A stretch of 64,000 nucleotides of DNA, taken from the NCBI RefSeq assembly GCF_900302455.1, contig NZ_ONZG01000003.1, positions 62,001 through 126,000 of the forward strand, in the 5' to 3' direction. The position numbers and the translations under genes are program-made. How positions within the stretch are numbered: position 1 is the first letter of the stretch; every line of letters starts with the position of its first letter. Source of the DNA: Falsiruegeria mediterranea M17 (GTDB lineage: Bacteria; Pseudomonadota; Alphaproteobacteria; Rhodobacterales; Rhodobacteraceae). The notes beneath the pieces were generated by a model. It saw only the letters and a program-made list of their open reading frames with translations, was not told the DNA's origin and made no database searches. This document shows, piece by piece, positions 42,624 to 51,728 of this stretch.

Positions 42624-44381
42624 ATGTCCGATCGTGTCCAAAGAAAACTCGCCTCAGTCGTTGCTGCTGACATTGTTGGATACTCGCGTCTTATGGCCGA
42701 AAACGAAGCCGGTACCATCGAAGCGGTGCATGAGCTGAAATCTCAACTTGTTGAACCAGTGGTGGCCCAACACGACGGTCGGATCGTCAAGACAATGGGC
42801 GACGGCTTTTTGTTAGAGTTCTCATCGGTTCTCGAAAGCATTGAGGCTTCAGTTGCATTGCAAGAACGCTTGAAGACCCATGACTTCAGGTCTCTGGGTG
42901 GCCTGAGCATCGAGTTGCGCATTGGAGTTCACGTCGGTGATATTGTGATCCAAGAGGGAGATATTTTCGGTGGGGGAGTTAACATTGCTGCCCGGATCGA
43001 ACCGCTGGTGGCGCCAGGGGGGATCGGAATATCAGATGAGGCTCACGGCCATATCCGGGACAAATTGGATTTGGACTGGGCTGATGGTGGGGCACATGAC
43101 CTCAAAAACATACCTCGACCGGTTCGCATTTGGTACTGGAGGGATGGTCCGATCCCGTCATCGCTGGCCCCTGAACCAGACCTGCAGTTGCCTGAATTGC
43201 CGTCTGTGGCTGTACTTCCGTTCGACAACATGTCCAGCGACAAGGAGCAGGAGTATTTTGCCGATGGTTTGACCGAAGACCTCATCACTGACTTGTCCAA
43301 GATTTCAGGGTTGTTCGTTGTCGCGCGAAATTCCACATTTGTTTTCAAAGGGAAATCGGTCGACATCCCCACCGTTGGGCGGACTCTGGGAGTGGCCAAT
43401 GTGGTCGAAGGCAGCGTGCGCAGACTGGGCGATCGGGTCCGTATCAACGTGCAGCTGATTGATGCCAAAACAGGCGGGCACATCTGGGCGGACAGATACG
43501 ATGGCGGCCTCGAGGCGGTGTTCGAGCTTCAGGATCAGGTGTGTCGAGAAGTTGTATCGGCGCTTTCCGTCAACCTCACACAAGTCGAAACCGAGCGATT
43601 GAACAAGGTCCACACCACGAACATCGACGCCTACGAAGTGTTTGTGCGCGCAAAATCCACGCCCTATCCTCCGATACCAAGCCGGTTAAAAGCTGCAGGT
43701 GCTCTGTTCGAGCAGGTGGTTGAGATGGCTCCCGCGTTTGCTGGCGGTTACGCGGGCTTGTCGTGGATTATCGGGTTTGGTGCCTTATGGGGGCATTCGG
43801 ACCCGGATGTGCTTGGCACGCGGGCCGAGGCGCTGGCTTACAAGGCGATTGCAGTCGATGAGGGATTTGGGTGGTCGTATACTGTGCTTGGTGTTTCTTT
43901 GTTGGCGCAGCGCCGGTTTGACGAAGCAGAGGCAGCAGCAAAACGCGGAGTCGAATTGTTGCCTAACGATGCGGATGCAAACGTTATTTTCGCGGTCCTG
44001 AATGCGATGCGCGGAAAGTTTGATGTTGCGATCAAGGCAGCAGAAACTGCTTTTCGGCTAAGTCCAAACTTCGTTAGCGGCCCATATCTGAACGTCATAT
44101 CGCATGCGAACTTTATGGCGGGTAACTATCAGGCGGCACTTGCTGCATATGAAAGAAATGTAAACCGTGGTGGGCCTGTAGGCCCTCCAGCTTACTGTTG
44201 GGCTGCGGCTGCATACCATGCAACGGGACAGGCGGATGCTGCGCGTCAGGCCGTCCAGGAATTGACTGCTCGGTTTCCGGATTTCGGGCAGGCCAAGTGG
44301 AATTTTCTACAACTTATTGAGGCTGAAGAACTTCGCCAACGGACCGAAGCCCTTTTTAGGGATGCAGGTATACCTGACTGA
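42624..44381 (+). CDS. Class III adenylate/guanylate cyclase with TolB-like and TPR regions
   Basis: A 585-residue protein. Residues 8-170 form a class III nucleotidyl cyclase: first metal aspartate in SVVAADIVGYSRLM, IVKTMGDGFLLEF with the second aspartate, and GGGVNIAARIEPL with the transition-state Asn and Arg. Residues 193-330 form a TolB-like segment (SVAVLPFDNMSSDKEQEYFA, GLTEDLITDL, IWADRYDGGL). TPR-like helices follow from about residue 365. No membrane segment is seen. This layout is common in rhizobia and roseobacters as adenylate cyclases of unknown signal. The gene looks less GC-rich and less codon-adapted than its neighbours and sits between the usual argH-lipoprotein and lysA, suggesting insertion. 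Confidence 0.9.
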   Translation: MSDRVQRKLASVVAADIVGYSRLMAENEAGTIEAVHELKSQLVEPVVAQHDGRIVKTMGDGFLLEFSSVLESIEASVALQERLKTHDFRSLGGLSIELRIGVHVGDIVIQEGDIFGGGVNIAARIEPLVAPGGIGISDEAHGHIRDKLDLDWADGGAHDLKNIPRPVRIWYWRDGPIPSSLAPEPDLQLPELPSVAVLPFDNMSSDKEQEYFADGLTEDLITDLSKISGLFVVARNSTFVFKGKSVDIPTVGRTLGVANVVEGSVRRLGDRVRINVQLIDAKTGGHIWADRYDGGLEAVFELQDQVCREVVSALSVNLTQVETERLNKVHTTNIDAYEVFVRAKSTPYPPIPSRLKAAGALFEQVVEMAPAFAGGYAGLSWIIGFGALWGHSDPDVLGTRAEALAYKAIAVDEGFGWSYTVLGVSLLAQRRFDEAEAAAKRGVELLPNDADANVIFAVLNAMRGKFDVAIKAAETAFRLSPNFVSGPYLNVISHANFMAGNYQAALAAYERNVNRGGPVGPPAYCWAAAAYHATGQADAARQAVQELTARFPDFGQAKWNFLQLIEAEELRQRTEALFRDAGIPD

Positions 44382-44429
44382 TTTTCGCGCATTACCCTCT
44401 TTGTGGGGCGGCAATCTTCAGGTTTGCAA

Positions 44430-44457
44430 TTGATCCGTTGGCCCGTTTCGGTCTAAT
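44430..44457 (+). promoter_or_regulatory. Candidate promoter of lysA, nearly leaderless
   Basis: TTGATC (44430-44435), 16 bp, TCTAAT (44452-44457). Transcription would start about 44464, only a few bases before the lysA ATG at 44467, and no Shine-Dalgarno is present there. Confidence 0.5.
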
Positions 44458-44466
44458 CGCGAACCC

Positions 44467-45732
44467 ATGGATCACTTTCTTTACCGCGACGGCGCGCTTT
44501 ACGCCGAGGATGTTCCGGTTTCCGAAATCGCCGCTGCGGTCGGAACGCCGTTTTATGTCTATTCGACGGCCACGCTGCTGCGCCATTTCCAGCTGTTTGA
44601 TGATGCGCTGGAAGGCACCGATCACCTTGTATGCTACGCGATGAAAGCAGCCAGCAATCAGGCGATCCTGCGCACGCTGGCACAGGCCGGGGCTGGCATG
44701 GATGTTGTGTCTGAAGGTGAATACCGTCGCGCCCGCGCCGCTGGTGTGCCGGGTGACAAGATCGTCTTTTCGGGCGTTGGCAAGACGGCTCGCGAAATCC
44801 GCACTGCGCTGACCGATGGCATCCGGCAGTTCAACGTCGAATCCGAGCCAGAGATGGACGTGATCAACGCTGTCGCCCTCGATCTGGGGTTGGTGGCCCC
44901 GATCACCATCCGCGTGAACCCGGATGTTGACGCCAAGACCCATGCCAAGATCGCGACCGGAAAGTCCGAGAACAAGTTTGGTATCCCGATTTCGCGCGCG
45001 TCCGAGGTTTATGCCCATGCCGCCGCGCTGCCGGGGCTTGAGGTCATTGGCATCGACGTCCACATCGGCTCGCAATTGACCGAGTTGGAACCCTTTCGCC
45101 TGGCGTACGAGAAAGTGGCCGAACTGACCGAACAACTGCGCAGCGAGGGGCACAACATCCGTCGGCTCGATCTGGGGGGCGGCTTGGGTATCCCCTATAC
45201 CCGCTCGAACGAGGCGCCGCCGCTGCCAGTGGAATACGGCAAATTGATCAAGGACACCCTGGGCCATCTGGGCTGCGAGATCGAGATCGAGCCGGGTCGC
45301 CTGATCGCGGGCAACGCGGGTTTGTTGGTATCGGACGTAATCTATGTGAAGTCGGGCGAAGGGCGTGACTTTCTGATTGTGGACGCGGCGATGAACGACC
45401 TGATCCGCCCTGCGATGTATGAGGCGCATCACGACATCGTCGCCGTGAACGAACCCGCACCGGGGACCGAGATGCAGCCCTATGACATCGTGGGTCCCGT
45501 CTGCGAATCTGGCGACACCTTTGCCAAGCAACGCAACATGCCGCCCCTCAAATCGGGTGACCTGATCGCGTTTCGCAGTGCCGGAGCTTATGGTGCGGTC
45601 ATGTCCAGCGAATACAACACCCGCCCCCTGATCCCCGAAGTTTTGGTGAATGGTGATCAATTCGCGGTTATTCGCCCACGTCCAACCTTTGACGAAATCA
45701 TAAACCGCGATACCATACCCGAGTGGCTCTGA
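44467..45732 (+). CDS. lysA: Diaminopimelate decarboxylase
   Basis: A 421-residue PLP enzyme of the alanine-racemase-fold group IV, last step of lysine synthesis. Landmarks: the PLP lysine in LVCYAMKAASNQAILR, DVHIGSQLTELEPFRLA, LDLGGGLGIPYTR, EIEPGRLIAGNAGLLVS and the substrate cysteine in GPVCESGDTFAKQRNMP. It begins 85 bp after the cyclase gene with a promoter of its own suggested by the sequence. The DUF4175 gene follows after 33 bp. Confidence 0.97.
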   Translation: MDHFLYRDGALYAEDVPVSEIAAAVGTPFYVYSTATLLRHFQLFDDALEGTDHLVCYAMKAASNQAILRTLAQAGAGMDVVSEGEYRRARAAGVPGDKIVFSGVGKTAREIRTALTDGIRQFNVESEPEMDVINAVALDLGLVAPITIRVNPDVDAKTHAKIATGKSENKFGIPISRASEVYAHAAALPGLEVIGIDVHIGSQLTELEPFRLAYEKVAELTEQLRSEGHNIRRLDLGGGLGIPYTRSNEAPPLPVEYGKLIKDTLGHLGCEIEIEPGRLIAGNAGLLVSDVIYVKSGEGRDFLIVDAAMNDLIRPAMYEAHHDIVAVNEPAPGTEMQPYDIVGPVCESGDTFAKQRNMPPLKSGDLIAFRSAGAYGAVMSSEYNTRPLIPEVLVNGDQFAVIRPRPTFDEIINRDTIPEWL

Positions 45733-45765
45733 CGCAAACCTGCGCGGGCCGTTAGGAGTGATCTG

Positions 45766-48345
45766 TTGACCGCCAAACCGCCCGTGCGTCTGCCCATCCC
45801 GCGTTTGTCCCTGCTGGCAACGCATGTGGGCATGGTTGCCGAGCAGGTTTTGCGCGCCTTCTGGCCGCTCTTTTCCATCGTCATGACTGCGCTGGCGGCC
45901 CTCTTGTTGGGGCTGCACGACATGGTCCCGATCGAAGGTGTCTGGACGGCGGCCTCGGTCACTTTGATCGCGGCCCTGATTGCCTTGATCTGGGGCGCAC
46001 GCCGGTTCCATTGGCCATCGCGACAGGACGCGCTGGCACGGCTCGACGCCTCGCTGCCAGGGCGGCCCATTCAGGCGCTGACCGATGCGCAGACAATCGG
46101 GGCCTCTGACCCTGCCTCGGTCGCGTTGTGGCAGGCGCACCAGAAACGCATGTCCGACCGTGCGGCACAGGCCGAGCCTGTGAAACCGAACCTGAGGTTG
46201 GCCGACCGCGATCCCTTTGCGCTGCGCTATGCTGCTTTGTTGTTGGTGACGGTGGGGGCGCTCTTTGGCTCGATCTGGCATGTGAAATCCGTGACCGAAC
46301 TGACTCCGGGTGGCGACGCCTTGGTCAATGGCCCCTCGTGGGAGGGGTGGGTCGAACCGCCGCGCTATACCGGTCTGCCGTCGCTTTACCTCAATGATCT
46401 GAACCAAGAGACACTGCAAGTCCCAGAGGGCAGCAGGATCACCCTGCGCTTTTATGGTGAGGTTGGCGCGCTTGGGTTGACCGAAACGGTGACCGGCGCA
46501 CCGGTCGAGGACGAAACCCCGGCCGAAACCCAAGCAACATCCCACGACCTGATCGTTATCCAATCCGGCGCTGTGCAGATTGATGGCCCTGGCGGCAATA
46601 CTTGGACGGTCGACATGGTCCGTGATGAGGCCCCGCAAATCTCGGTTGCGGGCGTGATCGAGGCCGAAGCAGGTGGCCAGATGAGCCTGCCGTTTACGGC
46701 GAGCGACGACTACGGCGTGACCTCGGGCACGGCGCGCATAGAGCTGGATCTTGCAGGTGTTGATCGCCGCTATGGCTTGTCCGCCGACCCTGAACCGCGT
46801 GAGGCGTTGATTGTAGACCTGCCTATGCCCATTGCGGGCGACAGACGCATGTTTACCGAGGACTTCATCGAAGACTTCTCGACCCATCCCTGGGCCAACC
46901 TGCCGGTGAAGATTACGCTGATGGCCGATGATGCCAAGGGCAACACGGGCGAAGCGATGCCCTATGGTGCGTCGCTGCCTGGACGGCGTTTCTTTGATCC
47001 GCTGGCGGCGGCGATTATCGAACAGCGTCGCGATCTGCTCTGGACGCGCGACAACGCCAAACGTGTCTCGCAGCTTATACGCGCCATTTCGCACCGGCCC
47101 CAAGATGTGTTCCGTTCGGAAACGGTTTACCTTCGCCTGAGGTTCACCTTACGGCGGCTCGAGACATTCACCGAATTTGGCCTGCGCTCTGAGCAGCGCG
47201 ATGAGATCGCGCAATCCCTGTGGGACGTGGCCGTGATGATCGAGGACGGCACCTTGGGAGATGCGCTGGAGCGTCTGCGCGAGGCCCGTGAGCGGCTTGC
47301 CGAAGCGATGAAGAACGGTGCCTCGGATCAGGAAATTGCCGAATTGATGCAAGAGCTGCGCGAGGCGACCGAGGATTACCTGCGGCAGCTTCAGCGCCAG
47401 GCTCAAAACGAAGGGCAGCAAAATCAGCAAGGTCAGCAGCAGTCCGAAAACCAGATGACGATGAATCAGGACGACCTGCAGCGCATGATGGACCGGATCC
47501 AGGAGCTGATGGAACAGGGCCGTATGGCTGAAGCCGAACAAGCCCTGCGTGAGTTCCAGGAGATGATGGAAAACATGCAGATGGCCCAGGGCCAACAGGG
47601 TCAGGGTCAGTCCGAGGGCCAGCAGGCAATGGAAGGCTTGGCTGAAACCCTGCGCAATCAGCAGGGCCTCAGCGATCAGGCCTTCCGCGACTTGCAGGAG
47701 CAGTTCAATCAAGGCGGTCAGTCCGGTCAAAGCCAACAGAACGAAGGCCGTAATGGCGGGCAAGGTCGCGGGCAAAGCCACGAAGGCCAGCAAGGTCAGG
47801 GCCAGGGCAGTGGCGACCGGCAAGCACAACAGGGACAACCTGGTGCCGGGGACCAGGGTACACTGGCTGATCGTCAGCAAGCGCTGCGCAACGAATTGCA
47901 ACGCCAGCAGGACAATCTGCCAGGAGCAGGGACACCCGAAGGCGACGCCGCGCGCGAGTCACTGGGCCGTGCGGGCGAGGCAATGGAAAACGCCGAAGAC
48001 GCGCTGCGCCAGAACGATATGGCCGAGGCCATCGATCAACAATCTGAAGCGATGGAAGCCCTGCGCGAAGGCATGCGTTCGCTGGGGGAGGCCATGGCGC
48101 AGCAGAATCAGTCGCAACCGGGCCAGGGAAGTGAAGAGGGCGATATGCGCGCCCAGAACCGTGATCCGCTGGGTCGTCAGCAGGGGTCGAATGGCTCGAT
48201 TTCCAGCGACGAAAACCTGTTGCAAGGCGACGACGTCTATCGCCGCGCGCGCGAGCTGTTGGACGAAATCCGCCGCCGCGCGGGCGAAGGAGAACGGCCC
48301 GAAGCTGAACTGGAATACCTCAAACGTCTGCTCGAGCGGTTTTGA
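45766..48345 (+). CDS. DUF4175 (TIGR02302 family) membrane protein, Gln-rich C-terminus
   Basis: An 859-residue protein from a TTG with TAGGAGTG upstream. Three N-terminal hydrophobic segments (FWPLFSIVMTALAALLLGL, a LIAALIALIWGA segment, and ALLLVTVGALFGSIWHV) are followed by a large periplasmic region with Ig-like parts (SLPFTASDDYGVTSGTARIE). A helical region then leads to a long glutamine/glycine/glutamate repeat tract (about residues 545-780, for example GQGQSEGQQAMEG). The end is a conserved helical tail (DDVYRRARELLDEIRRRAGEGERPEAELEYLKRLLERF in shortened form). It is a conserved alphaproteobacterial protein next to lysA; its function is unknown, and a cell-envelope role is likely. Confidence 0.85.
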   Translation: MTAKPPVRLPIPRLSLLATHVGMVAEQVLRAFWPLFSIVMTALAALLLGLHDMVPIEGVWTAASVTLIAALIALIWGARRFHWPSRQDALARLDASLPGRPIQALTDAQTIGASDPASVALWQAHQKRMSDRAAQAEPVKPNLRLADRDPFALRYAALLLVTVGALFGSIWHVKSVTELTPGGDALVNGPSWEGWVEPPRYTGLPSLYLNDLNQETLQVPEGSRITLRFYGEVGALGLTETVTGAPVEDETPAETQATSHDLIVIQSGAVQIDGPGGNTWTVDMVRDEAPQISVAGVIEAEAGGQMSLPFTASDDYGVTSGTARIELDLAGVDRRYGLSADPEPREALIVDLPMPIAGDRRMFTEDFIEDFSTHPWANLPVKITLMADDAKGNTGEAMPYGASLPGRRFFDPLAAAIIEQRRDLLWTRDNAKRVSQLIRAISHRPQDVFRSETVYLRLRFTLRRLETFTEFGLRSEQRDEIAQSLWDVAVMIEDGTLGDALERLREARERLAEAMKNGASDQEIAELMQELREATEDYLRQLQRQAQNEGQQNQQGQQQSENQMTMNQDDLQRMMDRIQELMEQGRMAEAEQALREFQEMMENMQMAQGQQGQGQSEGQQAMEGLAETLRNQQGLSDQAFRDLQEQFNQGGQSGQSQQNEGRNGGQGRGQSHEGQQGQGQGSGDRQAQQGQPGAGDQGTLADRQQALRNELQRQQDNLPGAGTPEGDAARESLGRAGEAMENAEDALRQNDMAEAIDQQSEAMEALREGMRSLGEAMAQQNQSQPGQGSEEGDMRAQNRDPLGRQQGSNGSISSDENLLQGDDVYRRARELLDEIRRRAGEGERPEAELEYLKRLLERF

Positions 48346-48352
48346 ACGGAAT

Positions 48353-49231
48353 TTACTGCTGGGCCGCGAAACCCGCCACTTGCGCGTCCAGCCACACCCG
48401 TGCCTGATCCACCAGAGCGACATAGGCGCTGAGCATCGGATCTGCCTGAGGAACGCTTTGGGCGATCTGCGGCGCGTTCACATAGATCAACGCCAACAAG
48501 GCTCCGAACAGAATCGCAACGGCCAACCCGCGCATAAAACCGCCTTTGCGCTTTCGTTTGGCGGGTCCCGGTGCCACAGCAGTTGCGGTGCTGTCTGTAG
48601 GATCTCCGCCACTACGCAGGGTCGAATTGATCTCTTCGATGTCCGGCAGCAACCCTCGGCGTGAAGACCCTTCCGTCGGGGTGTCGGTCTTGGTCGGATC
48701 CTCGCCCTTCATAACGGCCATACGGTCCCGAGCCTCTTTGGCACGACGCGTGGATTCATCTCCGGGTAGGTCATCCAGGCCCAGATCGGGCTGGCTTTCC
48801 AAGCCATCGACGTCCCCCGCGCGAAGTTCCGCTTCGCGCGCGGCCTCTTCCTTCAGGATGCTGGCAACCGCTGGATCGACACCGCGCCCTTGCGGTTCAT
48901 CCATCTCGGGCGCAGGTATGTCGTCATCGAAGGCGTCATCCTGTTCGTCGTCATAGACCTCTTGGGTGTACTCCGGTTCCGGTTCTGGTTCAGACTGCAA
49001 CTCGGGCTCTGGTTCGGGGCGTTCCTGCCCGGTCAGTGCCGCGCGCAGGTCATCAGGCTCGGGGTCGGGGATCTGCTGTTCGGGTTCGGCCTCGTGCACA
49101 GCTTCTGCGTCAGGGTGCGCCTGAAACCAGGTGTCACCACAGTTCGAACACTGCACATCACGCCCTTCCGCAGGGATCACCTCGGCGGGCACCTCGTATT
49201 GGGCACCGCAGTTCGGACATGTAAGACGCAT
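48353..49231 (-). CDS. Zinc-ribbon (MJ0042-type) membrane protein
   Basis: A 292-residue protein. The first 35 residues form a zinc ribbon with two CxxC knuckles (LTCPNCGAQYEVPAEV and VQCSNCGDTWFQ). A long acidic, proline/glutamate-rich linker of about 190 residues follows, then one transmembrane helix (GLAVAILFGALLALIYVNA) and a short periplasmic tail. Such proteins are found next to ftsE in many alphaproteobacteria; their role is unknown. It is divergent from ftsE with 183 bp between and convergent with the DUF4175 gene (7 bp). Confidence 0.85.
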   Translation of the reverse strand: MRLTCPNCGAQYEVPAEVIPAEGRDVQCSNCGDTWFQAHPDAEAVHEAEPEQQIPDPEPDDLRAALTGQERPEPEPELQSEPEPEPEYTQEVYDDEQDDAFDDDIPAPEMDEPQGRGVDPAVASILKEEAAREAELRAGDVDGLESQPDLGLDDLPGDESTRRAKEARDRMAVMKGEDPTKTDTPTEGSSRRGLLPDIEEINSTLRSGGDPTDSTATAVAPGPAKRKRKGGFMRGLAVAILFGALLALIYVNAPQIAQSVPQADPMLSAYVALVDQARVWLDAQVAGFAAQQ

Positions 49232-49414
49232 GCTGCCTCCCGGACCATGACTGGTCAGTCGTTATTTTTGGAGCGATCATATGCCGTTAAGCTGTTTTCG
49301 GAAAGGGCGTTCTGATCAGATGAAACCAAGTGTCACCTTGCGGACTCGGTTGGGGGCATTGAAACTGCTCGGCGGCTGGGGCACAAGAACGCACATAAGC
49401 GTCAGGGGGCAGAT

Positions 49415-50092
49415 TTGATCGAGCTGGATAATGTCGGCTACAGCTATGGCGGCGGCGAGTTGCTGGGCGATGTCTCGGTTCAATTGGCACCGGGGTCGTT
49501 CCATTTCCTGACCGGCCCATCAGGGGCGGGAAAAACCACCCTTCTCAAGCTGTGTTATGGCGCGCTGCAACCCACTGCGGGTCAAGTGCGTGTCTTTGAT
49601 GAGGACATGCGCAAGCTGGACCGGGATCAGATGGCCCTCATGCGCCGCCGGATCGGCGTTGTGCATCAGGATTGCCGCTTTCTGGATCACCTGCCGCTGA
49701 GCGAAAACATCGCGCTGCCGCTTCTGGTGTCAGGCAAGGACCTGAACGGTGAAGAAGAAAACCTGCGGGAATTGATGAAATGGGTGGGGCTGGCCCCTCG
49801 TGCCGATGCGCTGCCGCCTGAGCTGTCGGGTGGGGAGCGCCAACGCGCCGCGCTGGCGCGTGCTGTGATCATGTCGCCGGACGTGGTGATCGCAGACGAG
49901 CCCACGGGCAATGTCGATTGGGAGATGTCGCAGCGGCTGCTGCAGCTGCTGGTCGAGTTGAACCGCATGGGCAAGACGGTGCTGATCGCCAGCCATGATC
50001 TGGGCCTGATCCGCGCCGCCAAAAGCCAGGTGCAGGCCCGGGTGTTGCGGATCTCGAACCGCCGCCTGCAATTGGCAGGAGCAGACCTATGA
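49415..50092 (+). CDS. ftsE: Cell division ATP-binding protein FtsE
   Basis: A 225-residue ABC ATPase from a TTG preceded by GGGGGC. Walker A is FLTGPSGAGKTTLLKL; the signature is PPELSGGERQRAALARAV; Walker B is VVIADEPTG, followed by a D-loop NVDWE and the H-loop IASHDLGL. It pairs with FtsX to activate peptidoglycan hydrolases at the division site. The stop overlaps the ftsX start by four bases. Confidence 0.93.
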   Translation: MIELDNVGYSYGGGELLGDVSVQLAPGSFHFLTGPSGAGKTTLLKLCYGALQPTAGQVRVFDEDMRKLDRDQMALMRRRIGVVHQDCRFLDHLPLSENIALPLLVSGKDLNGEEENLRELMKWVGLAPRADALPPELSGGERQRAALARAVIMSPDVVIADEPTGNVDWEMSQRLLQLLVELNRMGKTVLIASHDLGLIRAAKSQVQARVLRISNRRLQLAGADL

Positions 50093-50988
50093 GCGCCGGG
50101 ACCATCCGCAGCCTGTTGATGGGCGACAAACAGGCCGACCGCGTCGTTCCCCCCACTGGCTTTACCGCCCGGCTGACCCTGTTCGTGTCGGGTGCGATGG
50201 CGTTCTTGGCGGTCTTTGCGCTGGCCTTGTCGCTGGCCTCGGGTCGCTTGGCCGACAGATGGGCGGATGAGCTTGCGCGCTCGGCGACACTGCGGATCAA
50301 CGCCCCCGCCGACCAGATGGCCGATCAAACGATGATGGCGCTCGAGATCTTGCGCCAAACCCCCGGCGTGGCCGAGGCGCGTGCCCTGACCGCCGAAGAA
50401 CAAACTGCACTGTTGTCGCCCTGGTTCGGGCCGAACCTGCCCATCGACACACTGCCGGTGCCGCAGCTGATCGAGGTGAGGGAAACCGACGAGGGCTACG
50501 ACCAAGCGGGCCTACGCCTGCGTCTGAGCGCCGAGGTCCCCGGCGCAGTCCTGGACGATCACACGCGTTGGCGCGATCCACTGGTGGCAGCGGCAACATC
50601 GCTGCGCCGTTTGGCTTTGGTGTCGATCTTGTTGATCGGTGGTGCCACGGCGGCGATGATCACGCTGGCCGCCAATGCAGCTTTGGCCGCCAATGCCCAG
50701 GTGATCGAGGTGCTGCGCCTTGTTGGGGCCCGAGACCGGTTTATCGCAAGCGCCTTTGTGCGCCGCTTCACGCTGCGCGCCTTGATCGGGTCCAGTGTTG
50801 GCGTCGTGCTCGGGATGGGTGGCGTGTTGCTCTTGCCCGAGGCCTCGCAAGAGGGCGGGTTCCTGACCGGCCTTGGTTTTCGCGGTGTGGGCTGGCTCTT
50901 GCCGCTGGCCGTACCAATCATGGGTGCGGCTGTTGCCTTTGCCGCCACCTGGGCCGCGGCCCATAGAACTCTCAAGGAGCTGACTTGA
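50089..50988 (+). CDS. ftsX: Cell division protein FtsX
   Basis: A 299-residue inner-membrane protein with four transmembrane helices (first near FVSGAMAFLAVFALALSLA, last near GVGWLLPLAVPIMGAAVAFAATWAAA) and an extracytoplasmic domain after the first helix (ARSATLRINAPADQMADQTM). The VIEVLRLVGARDRFIASAFVRRF helix pair is typical. Overlap with ftsE by four bases and with plsC by one base marks an operon. Confidence 0.93.
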   Translation: MSAGTIRSLLMGDKQADRVVPPTGFTARLTLFVSGAMAFLAVFALALSLASGRLADRWADELARSATLRINAPADQMADQTMMALEILRQTPGVAEARALTAEEQTALLSPWFGPNLPIDTLPVPQLIEVRETDEGYDQAGLRLRLSAEVPGAVLDDHTRWRDPLVAAATSLRRLALVSILLIGGATAAMITLAANAALAANAQVIEVLRLVGARDRFIASAFVRRFTLRALIGSSVGVVLGMGGVLLLPEASQEGGFLTGLGFRGVGWLLPLAVPIMGAAVAFAATWAAAHRTLKELT

Positions 50989-51728
50989 TGGCCACAGCGT
51001 TTCAATGGCTGCGTTCGCTGATCTTTATGATCGTGATCTACGCGTGGATGGTGATCCTGGGCATTTTGTTTCTGCCCTATGCCATCGTCACAAAGCGCGG
51101 TGCGCTCAACGCGTGCAAGACCTATGCCCGAACCACGATCTGGATGGCGCGCTGGATGGTAGGCATCCGATCCGAGGTGCGCGGCACCCCGCCCACCGAG
51201 CAGGTCTTGATCGCGGCCAAGCATCAGTCGTTTTTTGACATCTTGCTGATTTTCAACGCCATCCCCCATGGCAAGTTCATCATGAAGCGCGAGCTGCTGT
51301 GGACGCCGGTTATCGGCCTATATGCCAAACGCCTGGGTTGTATCCCGGTCAATCGCGGTAAAAAGGGCGCGGCGATTTCCAAGATGGTCAAGGATGTTGC
51401 GGCCGAGTTCGAAGAGCCCGGACAGTTGGTGATCTACCCGCAGGGCACCCGCGTCGCCCCAGGCGCGCAGAAACCGTATAAAGTTGGCACTGCCGTCCTT
51501 TATGAGGGTCTAGGCGATCCTTGTGTTCCCGTGGCCGCCAATGTGGGTGTCTTTTGGCCCCGCACCGGTATCCTGCGCAAGCCAGGGCTGGCAATCGTTG
51601 AATTTCTTGATCCGATCGAACCGGGTGTGGCGAAGAATACCTTCATGAAACACCTGGAAACGTCGATCGAGACCAGATCGAATGAATTGATGCGCGAAGT
51701 GGGGTTTGATCCCGATGCAGTACATTGA
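50988..51728 (+). CDS. plsC: 1-acyl-sn-glycerol-3-phosphate acyltransferase
   Basis: A 246-residue membrane-associated enzyme. I chose the ATG at 50988 (TGATG with the ftsX stop, AAGGAG upstream); a TTG three bases earlier is possible. An N-terminal hydrophobic anchor LIFMIVIYAWMVILGILFL precedes the HX4D motif in AAKHQSFFDILLIF. Further blocks are GCIPVNRGKKGAA and VIYPQGTRVAPG, the PlsC phosphate-binding loop with Q in place of the usual E. It acylates lysophosphatidic acid to phosphatidic acid. Confidence 0.9.
   Translation: MATAFQWLRSLIFMIVIYAWMVILGILFLPYAIVTKRGALNACKTYARTTIWMARWMVGIRSEVRGTPPTEQVLIAAKHQSFFDILLIFNAIPHGKFIMKRELLWTPVIGLYAKRLGCIPVNRGKKGAAISKMVKDVAAEFEEPGQLVIYPQGTRVAPGAQKPYKVGTAVLYEGLGDPCVPVAANVGVFWPRTGILRKPGLAIVEFLDPIEPGVAKNTFMKHLETSIETRSNELMREVGFDPDAVH

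Noticed and set aside
44392-47103. Very long minus-strand open frame (903 codons) opposite lysA and the DUF4175 gene
   Set aside because: The opposite strand encodes clear LysA and DUF4175 proteins. The antisense translation has no recognisable domain and is a high-GC shadow.
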